A program made the translations under genes and the position numbers. Positions 33,719 through 43,974 of a stretch of 64,000 bases of DNA are shown here, one piece after another. The notes beneath the pieces are model-generated. The model ran no database searches. It was given only the letters and a program-made list of their open reading frames with translations, and was not told the origin of the DNA. The stretch comes from Clostridiales bacterium S5-A14a (GTDB lineage: Bacteria > Bacillota > Clostridia > Peptostreptococcales > Anaerovoracaceae). The stretch spans positions 62,001 through 126,000 of the forward strand of contig JRNA01000003.1 in NCBI GenBank assembly GCA_000758905.1, in the 5' to 3' direction. Within the stretch, counting starts at the first letter, position 1. Every line of letters starts with the position of its first letter.

Positions 33719-34843
33719 ATGATGCAGTTTGAAACAAGTCAAGACAAGGCAGCTGTAATCAAGGTTGTAGGTGTTGGCGGTGGCGGATGTAACGCAGTTA
33801 ACAGAATGCTTGAAGTTGGCCTTAAGGGCGTAGAGTTCATAGCTGTTAATACAGATAGACAGGCACTTAATAAGTGCAAAGCTGAACTTAGAATTCAGAT
33901 AGGAGAGAAACTCACAAGGGGTCTCGGAGCAGGTGGAAATCCACAGGTTGGTCAGCAGTCAGCTGAGGAAACCATTGATGATATTGCCGATATAATCAAG
34001 GGAAGCGACATGGTCTTTATTACTGCGGGAATGGGAGGAGGCACAGGAACAGGTGCAGCACCTATTATTGCAAGGGTAGCAAAGGACATGGGCATACTTA
34101 CTGTCGGCGTTGTTACCAAACCGTTTTCATTTGAAGGTAGGAAGAGAATGACGGCTGCTGAGATGGGAATTGATTATCTAAAAGAGTTCGTAGATTCTCT
34201 TGTAATTGTTCCAAACGACAAGCTTCTTAGCAATTGCACCAAGAATACATCAATTTTAGAAGCATTCAGCATGGCTGATGATGTTTTGAGACAGGGCGTA
34301 CAGGGTATTGCAGATCTGATTTCTGAATTTGCTCTCATCAACGTTGACTTCGCGGACGTTAAGTCAGTTATGACTGATAGAGGCGTTGCGCACATGGGAG
34401 TTGGTAAAGGAAGCGGCGAATCAAGGGCACAGGATGCTGTTAGAGCTGCTATTGAAAGTCCTCTTCTTGAGACAACAATTGCAGGCGCAAGAGCTATTTT
34501 GCTCTACGTATCAGGTGGATATGACCTTGGAATGCTTGAAGTTTCTGAGATTGCAAGTCTTGTTCAGGAACAGGCTGACGACCAGGCGATACTGATATTC
34601 GGTGCAGCTGTAAACGAAGAGATGGAAGATGAGATTGCTATCACTGTAATTGCAACAGGATTCAGTGAAGGTGCTGACAATAAGATCGATTATAGCAGTT
34701 TTGATAACAAAGTTCCAAGAAAGGTTGTTACAGATGAAGGCCTAGAGGGAACTGAGACGACTCTTGAGAAGTTGTTTGAGGATCATGAGGGAGACGAGGA
34801 AGACGATTCTAAGTTTGACATACCTACATTCCTGAGCAATTAA
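33719..34843 (+). CDS. ftsZ: Cell division protein FtsZ
   Basis: Tubulin-like GTPase that forms the division ring. 374 residues. The GTP loop [14 protein letters not shown] (17-30), signature GGGTGTG (106-112), and the T7 loop [11 protein letters not shown] are intact. A variable acidic linker (about 330-365) ends in the conserved tail FDIPTFLSN, which binds membrane tethers and ZapA-type partners' network. AAGGAGG at 33705-33711. No FtsA gene in the cluster, so membrane attachment may depend on SepF encoded elsewhere. Confidence 0.98.
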   Translation: MMQFETSQDKAAVIKVVGVGGGGCNAVNRMLEVGLKGVEFIAVNTDRQALNKCKAELRIQIGEKLTRGLGAGGNPQVGQQSAEETIDDIADIIKGSDMVFITAGMGGGTGTGAAPIIARVAKDMGILTVGVVTKPFSFEGRKRMTAAEMGIDYLKEFVDSLVIVPNDKLLSNCTKNTSILEAFSMADDVLRQGVQGIADLISEFALINVDFADVKSVMTDRGVAHMGVGKGSGESRAQDAVRAAIESPLLETTIAGARAILLYVSGGYDLGMLEVSEIASLVQEQADDQAILIFGAAVNEEMEDEIAITVIATGFSEGADNKIDYSSFDNKVPRKVVTDEGLEGTETTLEKLFEDHEGDEEDDSKFDIPTFLSN

Positions 34844-34872
34844 TTAATCCGGGAGTTTAGAATAGCGTTGAG

Positions 34873-34900
34873 AAAGCCGGTATAATAAGCCGGCTTTTTT
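34873..34900 (+). terminator. Terminator ending the dcw cluster
   Basis: AAAGCCGG (34873-34880) pairs with CCGGCTTT (34890-34897), loop TATAATAAG, followed by T residues. It closes the cluster behind ftsZ. Confidence 0.85.
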
Positions 34901-34924
34901 AAAAAATACAAAGCAGGATGTTGT

Positions 34925-35755
34925 ATGAGAGGAATCAAGGAGATTACTTCAAAAGACAATGCAATATTTAAGCTGATCAAGAGCCTGAAGGTTAAGAAAA
35001 ATAGAATCCGTGAGGCTCTCTTTGTGGTTGAGGGACCAAAGCAGGTGATTGAGGCGGGTAGCAGTCGATATGGCATCAGATATTTGGTTGTCAGGAGAGA
35101 TAGGCTGGATTTTTTTAATAATGATGGATTTTTTGAAGAGATTCCGTCCACCAAAGTCGAAATAATCTCCATGGATGAGAGCTTGTTTAGGCAGATTGCA
35201 GACACCGAGAACAGCCAAGGCATTTTAGCTGTTTTGTCGTATGAGATGCTTTCTGGTGAGGATTTGATGAGGCAGATATCAGCGGATTCAAACGTGCTGA
35301 TTTTGGATAGGCTTCAGGATCCTGGGAACATTGGGACTCTTGTGAGGACGGCGGAAGGAGCCGGCTTTAAGGGAGTTGTTTTGCTCAAGGGTTCTGGGGA
35401 TGTGTTCAGTCCAAAGGCGATTAGGGCTGGAGGAGGAGCGACGCTTAGGATGCCTGTGACCATGCTTGATGACGCATACTCGTTGCGCGAGTTGTCGGAT
35501 AGATTTTCAAAAAGGCTTGTGGTGACAGATGTCTCGAGTGGCTTGGCATACTATGATGTTGATCTGTCTGAGAATGTTTTTCTGGTTATGGGCAATGAGG
35601 GCCGTGGCGTTTCGAAAGAAGTTTTGGATTTAGCGGATGTGAGGATAAATATACCGACGGAGGGACTTCTTGAGTCACTGAATGTTGCAACGGCAGGTGC
35701 AATACTGATGATGGACAGTTTGAGGCAGAATAAAAATAGAATTGGAAGAGGTTAA
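34925..35755 (+). CDS. SpoU-family (TrmH-type) RNA 2'-O-methyltransferase
   Basis: 276 residues, methylates a ribose in rRNA or tRNA from S-adenosylmethionine. N-terminal substrate-binding domain (1-100, LFVVEGPKQVIEA), then the SPOUT knot with its three motifs: LDRLQDPGNIGTLVRTAEG, FLVMGNEGRGVS and IPTEGLLESLNVATAGAIL. The target cannot be told. It lies next to pheS as in Bacillus, where a homologue (YsgA) precedes pheST. A two-base gap separates it from pheS. Confidence 0.93.
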   Translation: MRGIKEITSKDNAIFKLIKSLKVKKNRIREALFVVEGPKQVIEAGSSRYGIRYLVVRRDRLDFFNNDGFFEEIPSTKVEIISMDESLFRQIADTENSQGILAVLSYEMLSGEDLMRQISADSNVLILDRLQDPGNIGTLVRTAEGAGFKGVVLLKGSGDVFSPKAIRAGGGATLRMPVTMLDDAYSLRELSDRFSKRLVVTDVSSGLAYYDVDLSENVFLVMGNEGRGVSKEVLDLADVRINIPTEGLLESLNVATAGAILMMDSLRQNKNRIGRG

Positions 35756-35757
35756 AG

Positions 35758-36780
35758 ATGCTGGATAATTTAAAAGCGATACGTGAAGAAGCTATTTCTT
35801 TGATCAAGGAAAGCAAGAATCTAAGGGAATGTGAAGATGCTAGGATTGCAATGCTCGGAAAGAAGGGCAAGGTTACCGAAATCCTAAAGAACATGAAGAG
35901 CCTTTCCGTCGAGGAAAAGAAGGTGATGGGCAAGGAAACCAACCTTCTGAAGAAAGAAATAGAGAATTTTATAAACGAGAAGAAGGCTGAACTGGCCGAG
36001 AATGAAAAATCGAAGAAACTCGAGTCGGAGGCACTTGATGTCACAGAACCTGCACCACAGATTCGCATCGGAGCAAAACACCTCATTACAACGGTTATAG
36101 ACGAGGTTGTAGAAATCTTTACAGACATGGGCTACGAAATCGTTGAGGGCCCGCTCGTAGACACTGTTTTCAACACCTTTGACGGACTCAATTCACCGCC
36201 TAACCATCCAAGTAGGGACATGACGGACACATTCTATATCAGCAAGGACAATGTTTTGAGACCGCACACAAGTTCTGTTGAGATCAGGACATTACAAAAC
36301 AGGGAGGCTCCGTTTAAGATCGTCAGCCCTGGAAGATGCTTCAGGTGTGATACGCCTGATGCAACTCACAGTCCGATGTTCCACCAGATTGAGGGTATGA
36401 TTGTCGACGAAGGCATAACGATGGCTCACCTAAAGGGAACCCTTGATTATATGGCAAAGAAACTCTTCGGTTCGGAAACAAAGACGAAGTTCAGACCACA
36501 TCACTTCCCATTCACAGAGCCGAGTGCTGAAATGGACGTAAGCTGTTTTAAATGTGGCGGCAAGGGCTGCTCGATGTGCAAGGGCAGCGGATGGATTGAA
36601 ATTTTGGGCTGCGGCATGACTCACCCGAATGTGCACGGCGTTGGCAATATCGATACGGAAAAGTACACAGGATTTGCCTTTGGAATGGGTGTTGAGAGAA
36701 TTGCGATGCTCAAGTACGGCATAGATGATATCAGATATTTCTATGAGAACGATATGAGATTTAACGAGCAGTTTAAATAA
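35758..36780 (+). CDS. pheS: Phenylalanyl-tRNA synthetase alpha subunit
   Basis: 340 residues; catalytic subunit of the alpha2-beta2 enzyme that charges tRNA-Phe. N-terminal coiled-coil arm (1-90), then class II core with GAKHLITTVIDEV, the motif 2 region HPSRDMTDTFYI and RPHTSSVEIRTLQ, FHQIEGMIVDE, and motif 3 GFAFGMGVERIAMLKYGIDDIR. A CX2C-GKGCSMC stretch near residue 262 is typical of Firmicute PheS. Translationally close to the upstream methyltransferase and followed by pheT after 25 bases. Confidence 0.98.
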   Translation: MLDNLKAIREEAISLIKESKNLRECEDARIAMLGKKGKVTEILKNMKSLSVEEKKVMGKETNLLKKEIENFINEKKAELAENEKSKKLESEALDVTEPAPQIRIGAKHLITTVIDEVVEIFTDMGYEIVEGPLVDTVFNTFDGLNSPPNHPSRDMTDTFYISKDNVLRPHTSSVEIRTLQNREAPFKIVSPGRCFRCDTPDATHSPMFHQIEGMIVDEGITMAHLKGTLDYMAKKLFGSETKTKFRPHHFPFTEPSAEMDVSCFKCGGKGCSMCKGSGWIEILGCGMTHPNVHGVGNIDTEKYTGFAFGMGVERIAMLKYGIDDIRYFYENDMRFNEQFK

Positions 36781-36805
36781 TTTTAGAGCATGAAAGTGAG
36801 GAAAG

Positions 36806-39298
36806 ATGTTAGTTTCTTGGAAATGGCTTCATGACTACGTCACTGTAGATGAAGATGTAACAGAATATTGCAACAAAATGATTATGAGCGGCTCGAATCT
36901 CGAAACCTGCAAGAAAGTAGGCGACGGCATTGAGGGCGTTCTAGTCGGGAAAATAGAAAAGATCGAAAAGCATCCTAATGCTGATAAACTTGTGATTTGT
37001 CAGCTAGATTTTGGGCGCAAAAACGCTGAAGGACAGCCTGAGTTTACTCAGATTGTTACAGGTGCAGACAATGTGTTTGAGGGGGCGATTGTTCCTGTAG
37101 CAGTTTCAGGCAGCAAAATACCTGGCCCACTTCACGGTGAGCCTGTTAGAGAGGGTGGAGTCGAAATCAAGTCGGGCGAACTCAGAGGTGTTTTGTCAGA
37201 CGGAATGCTTTGCTCGGCGGCAGAGCTAGGATTTGACGACAAGGTTGCACCTATGGCCAGCAAGGATGGTATCTGGATTTTGGGGGATGAGTTTGCTGAT
37301 AAACTCGGTTCAAAGCTCGTTGACGCCCTTGATATTGAGGACTACACGATTGACTTCGAGATCACGCCGAACAGGCCTGACTGTCTTTCGATGATAGGAA
37401 TGGCAAGGGAAACCAAGGCGACATTTGGTAAGGACCTTCGCATGCCTGAGACAGATGTGAAGAATGCAGACTCTGATTCGAAGCCTGAAGATTTTGTTTC
37501 GGTAGAGGTTAAGTCAGATGATTGTTTGAGATATACAGCAAGGGTCATTAAAAATGTCAAGATGGCACAGTCTCCATGGTGGATGCAGCAGAGGCTTATG
37601 GCAGCAGGCATGAGACCGATAAACGTCATCGTCGATATTACGAATTTTGTAATGCTTGAATATGGTCAGCCTCTACACGCATTTGACGTTAGAAGCATCG
37701 AAGGCGACAAAATAATAGTAGAGCATGCAGAGAACAACGAGATTTTTGTTACTCTGGATGGCAAGGAGAGAAAGCTCGACAGCAGCATGCTAATGATAAA
37801 GGATGCCAAGAAGTCGATTGCAATAGCAGGTGTTATGGGTGGAATGAATTCAGAAATAGAACCTGACACTAATACTGTTATACTCGAGTCGGCGTGCTTT
37901 AACCCAGATAATGTTAGAGCTACTTCAAAGAAACTAGGACTGAGGACTGAGGCTTCAGGAAGATATGAGAAGGGCGTAGACCCTAACCTTGCAATAACAG
38001 CGGCGAACAGATTTTGTTATCTTGTTGAGATGCTGGATGCAGGTACCGTTGTAGACGGTCATATTGACGTTTACAGAGTTCCTAAGGTTTCAAAGCCAGT
38101 TAACGTTAGAACCGCTAGAATCAACAAGGTTCTAGGAACGGAAATCACAGCAGGTGAGATGATAAAAATACTTGACTCCATTGAATGTGAGTCTAAGATT
38201 ATCGAGGGCAAGGCTGAGGATAAGGACGCGGTTATCTGTGTTTATCCGCCAACTGTAAGACAGGATCTTGAACTTGAGGTCGATTTTGTCGAGGAAGTTG
38301 CCAGGATTTACGGCTATGATAATTTGCCTATGGAAATCCCTAAGAGTAACACTATGCCTAAGGTCACTGAGAACTGGAAACTCAGACAGATGGCTAGAAA
38401 TACGCTGACAGCCATTGGAATGAATGAGATACAGACTATTTCGTTCGGCAGCCCATCCGACTTAGATAAAGTTAAAATCGACGAGGATGGCATTGAGAGA
38501 GCCTATGTTAAAATCCTAAATCCGCTCGGAGAAGACACATCGATCCTGAGAACTATTTTGTTGCCGGATATGATGCAGGTACTTTCGCTCAATTATTCAA
38601 GGTCAATTGAGAGCGTGCAAGCGTTTGAAATCGGAACGACCTTCCTGAAAAATTTCATTGAAGATGGCGGATTGCCTTATGAGGATTTCAATATATGTCT
38701 TGGAAGTTATGGAGCGGGTGAAGATTTCTTTAAAATGAAATCAAGGGTTGAGACTCTTCTCTCGGAACTTGGGATTAAGAAGCCGATTTTTGTGGCAGAA
38801 TCCGAATATCCGTCTTATCATCCAGGCAGGTGCGCGAGGGTATCCATAAAGGCGGAAAATGGCGAAGAAGTTGAGCTTGCTATTATGGGACAGGTGCATC
38901 CAGATGTTGCATCTAATTATGGAATTGATGCAGAAGTTTATGCGGCAGAACTCATGATGGGACCTATTGAGGAATTTTCAAATAGGGAAATAACATATAA
39001 GAAACCAGCGAAATTCCCTGGTACTTCAAGAGACATCGCGCTTACCGTTGATGAGAATGTGACAGCTGGTGAGATTATGAATGTAATCGAAGAGGATCCG
39101 GATGAGATTTTCAAGCGTGCAGAAATTTTTGATATATACCGCGGTAAACAGGTGGATAAAAATAAGAAGAGCGTAGCAATCAGACTTTTCTACGGTCACG
39201 ATGAGAAGACCCTCAAAGACGAGGAAGTGACTACAGTACATAGAGCTATTTTGTCGAGACTTGCTGACAAGCTGAATGCTTCCTTGAGAGAGCAGTAG
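36806..39298 (+). CDS. pheT: Phenylalanyl-tRNA synthetase beta subunit
   Basis: 830 residues, the expected length. Order: EMAP/OB tRNA-binding domain (about 40-155, VLVGKIEKIEKHPNADKL), B3/B4 editing domain (about 210-400, WWMQQRLMAAGMRPINVIVDITN), two B5 domains, the class II-like core with GLRTEASGRYEKGVDP, and the C-terminal ferredoxin-like anticodon domain (KFPGTSRDIALTVDENVTAGEI). Together with PheS it forms the synthetase and removes mischarged tyrosine. Confidence 0.98.
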   Translation: MLVSWKWLHDYVTVDEDVTEYCNKMIMSGSNLETCKKVGDGIEGVLVGKIEKIEKHPNADKLVICQLDFGRKNAEGQPEFTQIVTGADNVFEGAIVPVAVSGSKIPGPLHGEPVREGGVEIKSGELRGVLSDGMLCSAAELGFDDKVAPMASKDGIWILGDEFADKLGSKLVDALDIEDYTIDFEITPNRPDCLSMIGMARETKATFGKDLRMPETDVKNADSDSKPEDFVSVEVKSDDCLRYTARVIKNVKMAQSPWWMQQRLMAAGMRPINVIVDITNFVMLEYGQPLHAFDVRSIEGDKIIVEHAENNEIFVTLDGKERKLDSSMLMIKDAKKSIAIAGVMGGMNSEIEPDTNTVILESACFNPDNVRATSKKLGLRTEASGRYEKGVDPNLAITAANRFCYLVEMLDAGTVVDGHIDVYRVPKVSKPVNVRTARINKVLGTEITAGEMIKILDSIECESKIIEGKAEDKDAVICVYPPTVRQDLELEVDFVEEVARIYGYDNLPMEIPKSNTMPKVTENWKLRQMARNTLTAIGMNEIQTISFGSPSDLDKVKIDEDGIERAYVKILNPLGEDTSILRTILLPDMMQVLSLNYSRSIESVQAFEIGTTFLKNFIEDGGLPYEDFNICLGSYGAGEDFFKMKSRVETLLSELGIKKPIFVAESEYPSYHPGRCARVSIKAENGEEVELAIMGQVHPDVASNYGIDAEVYAAELMMGPIEEFSNREITYKKPAKFPGTSRDIALTVDENVTAGEIMNVIEEDPDEIFKRAEIFDIYRGKQVDKNKKSVAIRLFYGHDEKTLKDEEVTTVHRAILSRLADKLNASLREQ

Positions 39299-39316
39299 TT
39301 ATTAAAAGGAGGTCCT

Positions 39317-39775
39317 ATGGAGACTAATAGGGTTACTGTTAAGATTTACGGTCAGGAATACACGATTGCCGATAGCAAGTCAGAGGAAGAAATCAAGGAA
39401 CTTGCGGCATATGTGGACGGTAAAATGAGAAAACTTGCTGGCGCTGCTGGGGATATGTCTGTTGGCAGTGTGGCTGTGCTTACGGCGCTTGTGATTGCAG
39501 ATGAGATGTCAAAGGCAAAGGATGAGAAGGAGTTGGCTGAGAAGGCAAAGGCTCAATCCGAGAGTGATGCGAAATACTATCTCAAGATGTGGGATGATTC
39601 CAAGCAGTCGTTCCGAAAATACAAGGATAGCGTAAGCCAGATGCACGACAAAACAAAAGAAGATGATGAGGCGCTTGAAGCCTTGAAACAAAAATGCAAG
39701 GAGTACGAAAGCACTTGCTTTGATCTTCAGATGGAGAATATTCAGCTGAAGAGCAAGTTAGAGAAAATGCAATGA
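39317..39775 (+). CDS. zapA: Cell division protein ZapA
   Basis: 152 residues; cross-links and bundles FtsZ filaments. The N-terminal ZapA domain (VTVKIYGQEYTIADSKSEEEIKELAAYVDGKM, residues 5-38) is followed by a helix and a long coiled coil to the end (about 70-152). AAAGGAGG precedes the ATG, and its stop overlaps the mutS2 start as ATGA, the same arrangement as the zapA-mutS2 order in many Firmicutes. Confidence 0.92.
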   Translation: METNRVTVKIYGQEYTIADSKSEEEIKELAAYVDGKMRKLAGAAGDMSVGSVAVLTALVIADEMSKAKDEKELAEKAKAQSESDAKYYLKMWDDSKQSFRKYKDSVSQMHDKTKEDDEALEALKQKCKEYESTCFDLQMENIQLKSKLEKMQ

Positions 39776-42180
39776 ATTTAAAGGCACTTAAGGTTTTAGA
39801 GTACAGCAAAATAAAGGCAATCTGGTCGGAGGAAGCTGTATCATCCATGGTGAAGGAAAAAATCATGGATATGGAGCCTTATTTGGATGCCTATATTATC
39901 AAAGATGAACTGAGGTCAACGACGGAAGGAGTTGACCTTATTGTAAATAAGGGTCCATTGCCGATTTACAGCATCTACGATGTGAGTAAGGATGTCACGC
40001 TAGCCCAGAAGGGCGGTGTTTTGTCGATGAGGAGTTTGATTTCTGTTTCGTACAATCTGAAAACATGTGGCAGAGTTAAGACCTTCCTAAAGGGAGAACT
40101 TCCTGATATCCCTGGCCTCATTGCAATGGCGGAGGTTTTAGATCCAGTTTCCAATCTTTCGGACGAAATTGATAGGTGTATATTATCAGAAGATGAGATG
40201 GCGGATTCAGCGTCTAGGGAACTCGCGAGAATAAGGCGTGAGATAATCAGGACTGGAGAGCAGATAAAGTACAAACTTGAGAGGATGGCGACCTCCGAGG
40301 CAAGTCGAGATGTTCTGCAGGAAGGAATCGTGACCATGAGGGATGGGCGCTATGTTCTACCGGTGAAATTGGAGCAGGCATACAGAGTCCCAGGCATTGT
40401 ACACGACAGATCGAAGGGTGGAAAAACTCTATTTATAGAACCTCAGGTTATTGTAAACCTAAACAATGATCTGAAGAATCTGCAACTTGCGGAAGAAGCT
40501 GAGATTGCTAGAATTTTGCAAGAGCTGTCATCAAAAGTCGGTTCTTATGGCAGGATAATTTTAAATAATCAGAAAATCCTCATAGACATGGACTACATAA
40601 TGTCAAAATCAAAGCTTTCAATTAAGATGGAGGCCTCTGAGGCGGAGATAGTTGATGACAAAGTTATATCAATAATTGCAGGGAGACATCCACTTTTAAA
40701 TGAGAAGAAAGTGGTACCGATCAGCTTATCGATTGGAGAAAACTACAATACACTAATCATCACGGGGCCTAATACGGGCGGCAAAACAGTCAGCCTCAAG
40801 ACTGTGGGATTATTTGCACTGATGACTCAGACGGGCCTGCACATCCCGGCTGAACACGGGAGCAAGCTTCATGTCTTCTCCAATGTATTTGCCGATATTG
40901 GAGATGAACAGAGCATCGAACAGAGCCTTTCGACATTTTCTTCGCACATGAAAAACATAGTTGAAATTGTCGAAACCGCAGATGATGATTCACTTGTTCT
41001 TCTTGATGAGCTAGGTGCCGGGACGGATCCAACAGAGGGTGCGGCGCTTGCGATTTCGATAATCGAGAATTTGAGGCAGACAGAGGCTATAGTGCTTGCG
41101 ACGACTCACTATAGTGAAATCAAGAAGTATGCGATTGTCACAAAGGGTGTTGAAAATGCCTCGATGGAATTTGACATAGAAACCTTGAGTCCTACATATA
41201 GACTTATAACGGGAATTCCAGGTAAATCTAAGGCTTTTGAGATAAGCAAGAAACTAGGACTGTCATCGGAAGTCATCGACAGGGCAGAGGAGCTTGTAAA
41301 TACAGATGACATCAAATTTGAGGACCTTCTTGGTAATCTAGAAGAATCTCGGAAACAGGCTGAGGACGAAAGAGATGAAGCCATAATGATAAATCTGGCT
41401 ATGAAGAAAAAGCAGTCTAAGATTGACCAAAGTCTTGCACGAATTGAAGACGAGCGAAGGCGGATTTTGGAAGATGCAAAACAGCAGGCCAGAGAAATTC
41501 TAAATGATGCTAGAAATACATCTAAATCTGTTCAGAAGGAACTCAACAAGCTTTCGCTAAATCAGAGTCTCGGAGAACGTAACAAAATAATTCAGGAAGG
41601 TAGGCGCCAGATAGGTGTGGCTGAAAAAGCCCTTGCAACTCCACTTGTCAGGAAGGTGAATACAGAGCCTGTTTCTGCAGACCAGCTGAAGGAGGGTATG
41701 AGGGTGAAACTTCTGACGATGGACCAAAACGGCACAGTCATCGACCTTCCAGACAGCAAGCAGGAACTGCTTGTCCAGGTAGGGGCAATCAAAGTAAAAG
41801 TAAAGTTGTCCGACATTGCGATAATTGTTGACGGTAGCGAGCCGAAGTCAAACGTGGGCCTAAGGATGCCGAAGAGTCAGCAGGGAAAGCCCGCGAAAAC
41901 TTCTTTGTACAGCTCAAAGGCCATGCATGTTAGCCCGAAGGTCGACGTAAGAGGATTGAACCTCGAGGAAGCTATTATGAGAGTCGAAAAACACATTGAT
42001 GATGCGTTCATCGCAGGTCTTGACAAAACAACAGTCGTACACGGACGGGGCGAGGGTATTTTGCGCGATGGAATACGGCGGCGACTTAGGAGTAATAAAC
42101 ATGTTGCCTCACTTGAGAAACCCGCATATAATGAGGGTGGTGAAGGTGCTACAATCGTAGTTATTAAGAAGAATGCATAA
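39772..42180 (+). CDS. mutS2: MutS2 / RqcU ATPase with Smr nuclease domain
   Basis: 802 residues. MutS2 acts on stalled or collided ribosomes and in suppressing recombination; it does not take part in mismatch repair. MutS core with clamp helices (about 150-300), ATPase with Walker A ITGPNTGGKT (near 331-340), Walker B LVLLDELGAGTDP and the ATTHYSEIK switch, then a long coiled coil (about 510-620), a KOW-like segment and the C-terminal Smr domain (from about 722, VDVRGLNLEEA, with the HGRGEGILR loop). Start overlaps the zapA stop. Confidence 0.96.
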   Translation: MNLKALKVLEYSKIKAIWSEEAVSSMVKEKIMDMEPYLDAYIIKDELRSTTEGVDLIVNKGPLPIYSIYDVSKDVTLAQKGGVLSMRSLISVSYNLKTCGRVKTFLKGELPDIPGLIAMAEVLDPVSNLSDEIDRCILSEDEMADSASRELARIRREIIRTGEQIKYKLERMATSEASRDVLQEGIVTMRDGRYVLPVKLEQAYRVPGIVHDRSKGGKTLFIEPQVIVNLNNDLKNLQLAEEAEIARILQELSSKVGSYGRIILNNQKILIDMDYIMSKSKLSIKMEASEAEIVDDKVISIIAGRHPLLNEKKVVPISLSIGENYNTLIITGPNTGGKTVSLKTVGLFALMTQTGLHIPAEHGSKLHVFSNVFADIGDEQSIEQSLSTFSSHMKNIVEIVETADDDSLVLLDELGAGTDPTEGAALAISIIENLRQTEAIVLATTHYSEIKKYAIVTKGVENASMEFDIETLSPTYRLITGIPGKSKAFEISKKLGLSSEVIDRAEELVNTDDIKFEDLLGNLEESRKQAEDERDEAIMINLAMKKKQSKIDQSLARIEDERRRILEDAKQQAREILNDARNTSKSVQKELNKLSLNQSLGERNKIIQEGRRQIGVAEKALATPLVRKVNTEPVSADQLKEGMRVKLLTMDQNGTVIDLPDSKQELLVQVGAIKVKVKLSDIAIIVDGSEPKSNVGLRMPKSQQGKPAKTSLYSSKAMHVSPKVDVRGLNLEEAIMRVEKHIDDAFIAGLDKTTVVHGRGEGILRDGIRRRLRSNKHVASLEKPAYNEGGEGATIVVIKKNA

Positions 42181-42259
42181 CTTTTTAGGTAAGATGTAGG
42201 AAATCGTGAGATATCGTAATATAGGAATGTACTGCAATATGAGGATGTAAGGAGAAGAA

Positions 42260-43966
42260 ATGATAAATTATAGAGAAGAGATAGCGAAGATATTGGACGA
42301 AATTATTGAGGGACTATCTAAGGAAGAAATCTTTGAAATGCTTGAAGTGCCTGCGAACGAAGACATGGGTGATTTCGCTCTCCCTTGTTTTAAATTAGCA
42401 AAGGTTATGAGGAAGGCGCCTCCACTGATTGCAAAGGGTATCGCTGAAAAACTTTCTGAGAACAAAATGTTCGAGAAGGTTGAGCAGGTGAATGCATATG
42501 TAAATATGTTCCTCTCAAAGGAAGATCTGCTCTCGCACGTAGTTGGAGAAATTATCGAAGAGGGTCAGGACTTTGCAAATTCAGACGAGGGCCATGGAAA
42601 GACAGTCATTGTCGAGTTTTCGTCACCTAATATCGCAAAACCTTTCCACATCGGACACATCAGGTCCACAGTTATCGGAAATTCAATCAATTTAATCTAT
42701 AGAGCACTCGGTTACGATGTTGTCAGAATCAACCACCTAGGTGACTACGGCACGCAGTTTGGTAAAATGATAGTTGCATACAGACACTGGGGCAATGAGG
42801 AAGATGTCAAGGCACAGCCAATTCAGACATTGCTTCACTACTATACAAAGTTCCACGAAGAAGCGGAGAATGATCCTAGCCTGGATGATGAGGCTCGTGC
42901 TACATTTACAAAACTCGAGCATGGAGAAGAAGAGGAAGTTAAGCTTTGGCAGTGGTTCAGGGATGAATCTTTGAAGGAATTTAATAGGGTCTACAACATG
43001 CTAGGAATCGAGTTTGATTCATACAAGGGTGAGAGCTTCTACTCTGACAAAATGCCTAGATTCGTTAAGATGCTCAAAGACAAGGGTCTTCTGGAAGAAT
43101 CTCAGGGTGCAAATATAGTTAACCTTGAAGACAAGGGCCTCGGTGTTGCGCTCATCACCAAGAGCGATGGCTCTACGCTTTATATTACGCGTGACATAGC
43201 AGCTGCGGTATATAGAAAAGAAACCTATGATTTCTACAAAAACATCTATGTTGTAGCATCTCAGCAGAATTTGCACTTCCAACAGTGGATTCAGATTATC
43301 GAAATGCTTGGATATGAATGGGCAAGAAGCTGTGTTCATGTGCCTTTCGGCCTAGTGAGCCTTGAAGACGGCACGATGTCAACCCGTGAAGGTAGGGTTG
43401 TATTCCTCGAAGACGTTTTGAATAAATCTATTGAGAAGACTAAAGAAATAATAATGGAGAAAAATCCTGAGGGCCTTGATATTGACCAGATTGCAAAGGA
43501 TGTCGGCATCGGCGCAGTTATCTTCCAGGAACTTTCAAACAACAGAATCAAGGACTATGTTTTCAGCTGGGATAAGGTTCTCAACTTCGACGGAGAGACG
43601 GGCCCTTATGTACAGTACACACACGCAAGGGCATGCTCACTCTTGAGAAGAGGCGAAGTCGGGGATGGCTATTTTGTTGATGTAGACTATAGCAAGCTCA
43701 CAGGCGAGGCCGCTTTCAGGTTGGCTAAGCTGCTCTATCAATTCCCTGATGTTATCAAAGACGCTGGCGCAAAATACGAGCCTTCGATTGTAACAAGACA
43801 CGTTGTGAATATCGCTCAGGCGTTCAATAGGTTCTACCATGACGAACACATTTTGGTGGACGATGAGGCTGAGAAGAAAGCTAAGCTTGCGCTTGTTTAC
43901 GCAACAAAAGAGTCGATTGCCAAAGGCCTTTCGCTTCTGGGAATTGTGGCTCCTGAAAAGATGTAG
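42260..43966 (+). CDS. argS: Arginyl-tRNA synthetase
   Basis: 568 residues. Charges tRNA-Arg; class I enzyme. N-terminal Add-1 tRNA domain (1-110), HIGH motif as FHIGHIRST (129-137), QLQ-type helices, the MSTREG form in place of KMSKS (DGTMSTREG), and the C-terminal anticodon domain (YVQYTHARACSLLRR, ending LSLLGIVAPEKM). AAGGAGA lies before the ATG. A nine-base gap separates it from the next gene. Confidence 0.97.
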   Translation: MINYREEIAKILDEIIEGLSKEEIFEMLEVPANEDMGDFALPCFKLAKVMRKAPPLIAKGIAEKLSENKMFEKVEQVNAYVNMFLSKEDLLSHVVGEIIEEGQDFANSDEGHGKTVIVEFSSPNIAKPFHIGHIRSTVIGNSINLIYRALGYDVVRINHLGDYGTQFGKMIVAYRHWGNEEDVKAQPIQTLLHYYTKFHEEAENDPSLDDEARATFTKLEHGEEEEVKLWQWFRDESLKEFNRVYNMLGIEFDSYKGESFYSDKMPRFVKMLKDKGLLEESQGANIVNLEDKGLGVALITKSDGSTLYITRDIAAAVYRKETYDFYKNIYVVASQQNLHFQQWIQIIEMLGYEWARSCVHVPFGLVSLEDGTMSTREGRVVFLEDVLNKSIEKTKEIIMEKNPEGLDIDQIAKDVGIGAVIFQELSNNRIKDYVFSWDKVLNFDGETGPYVQYTHARACSLLRRGEVGDGYFVDVDYSKLTGEAAFRLAKLLYQFPDVIKDAGAKYEPSIVTRHVVNIAQAFNRFYHDEHILVDDEAEKKAKLALVYATKESIAKGLSLLGIVAPEKM

Positions 43967-43974
43967 GTGATCGA

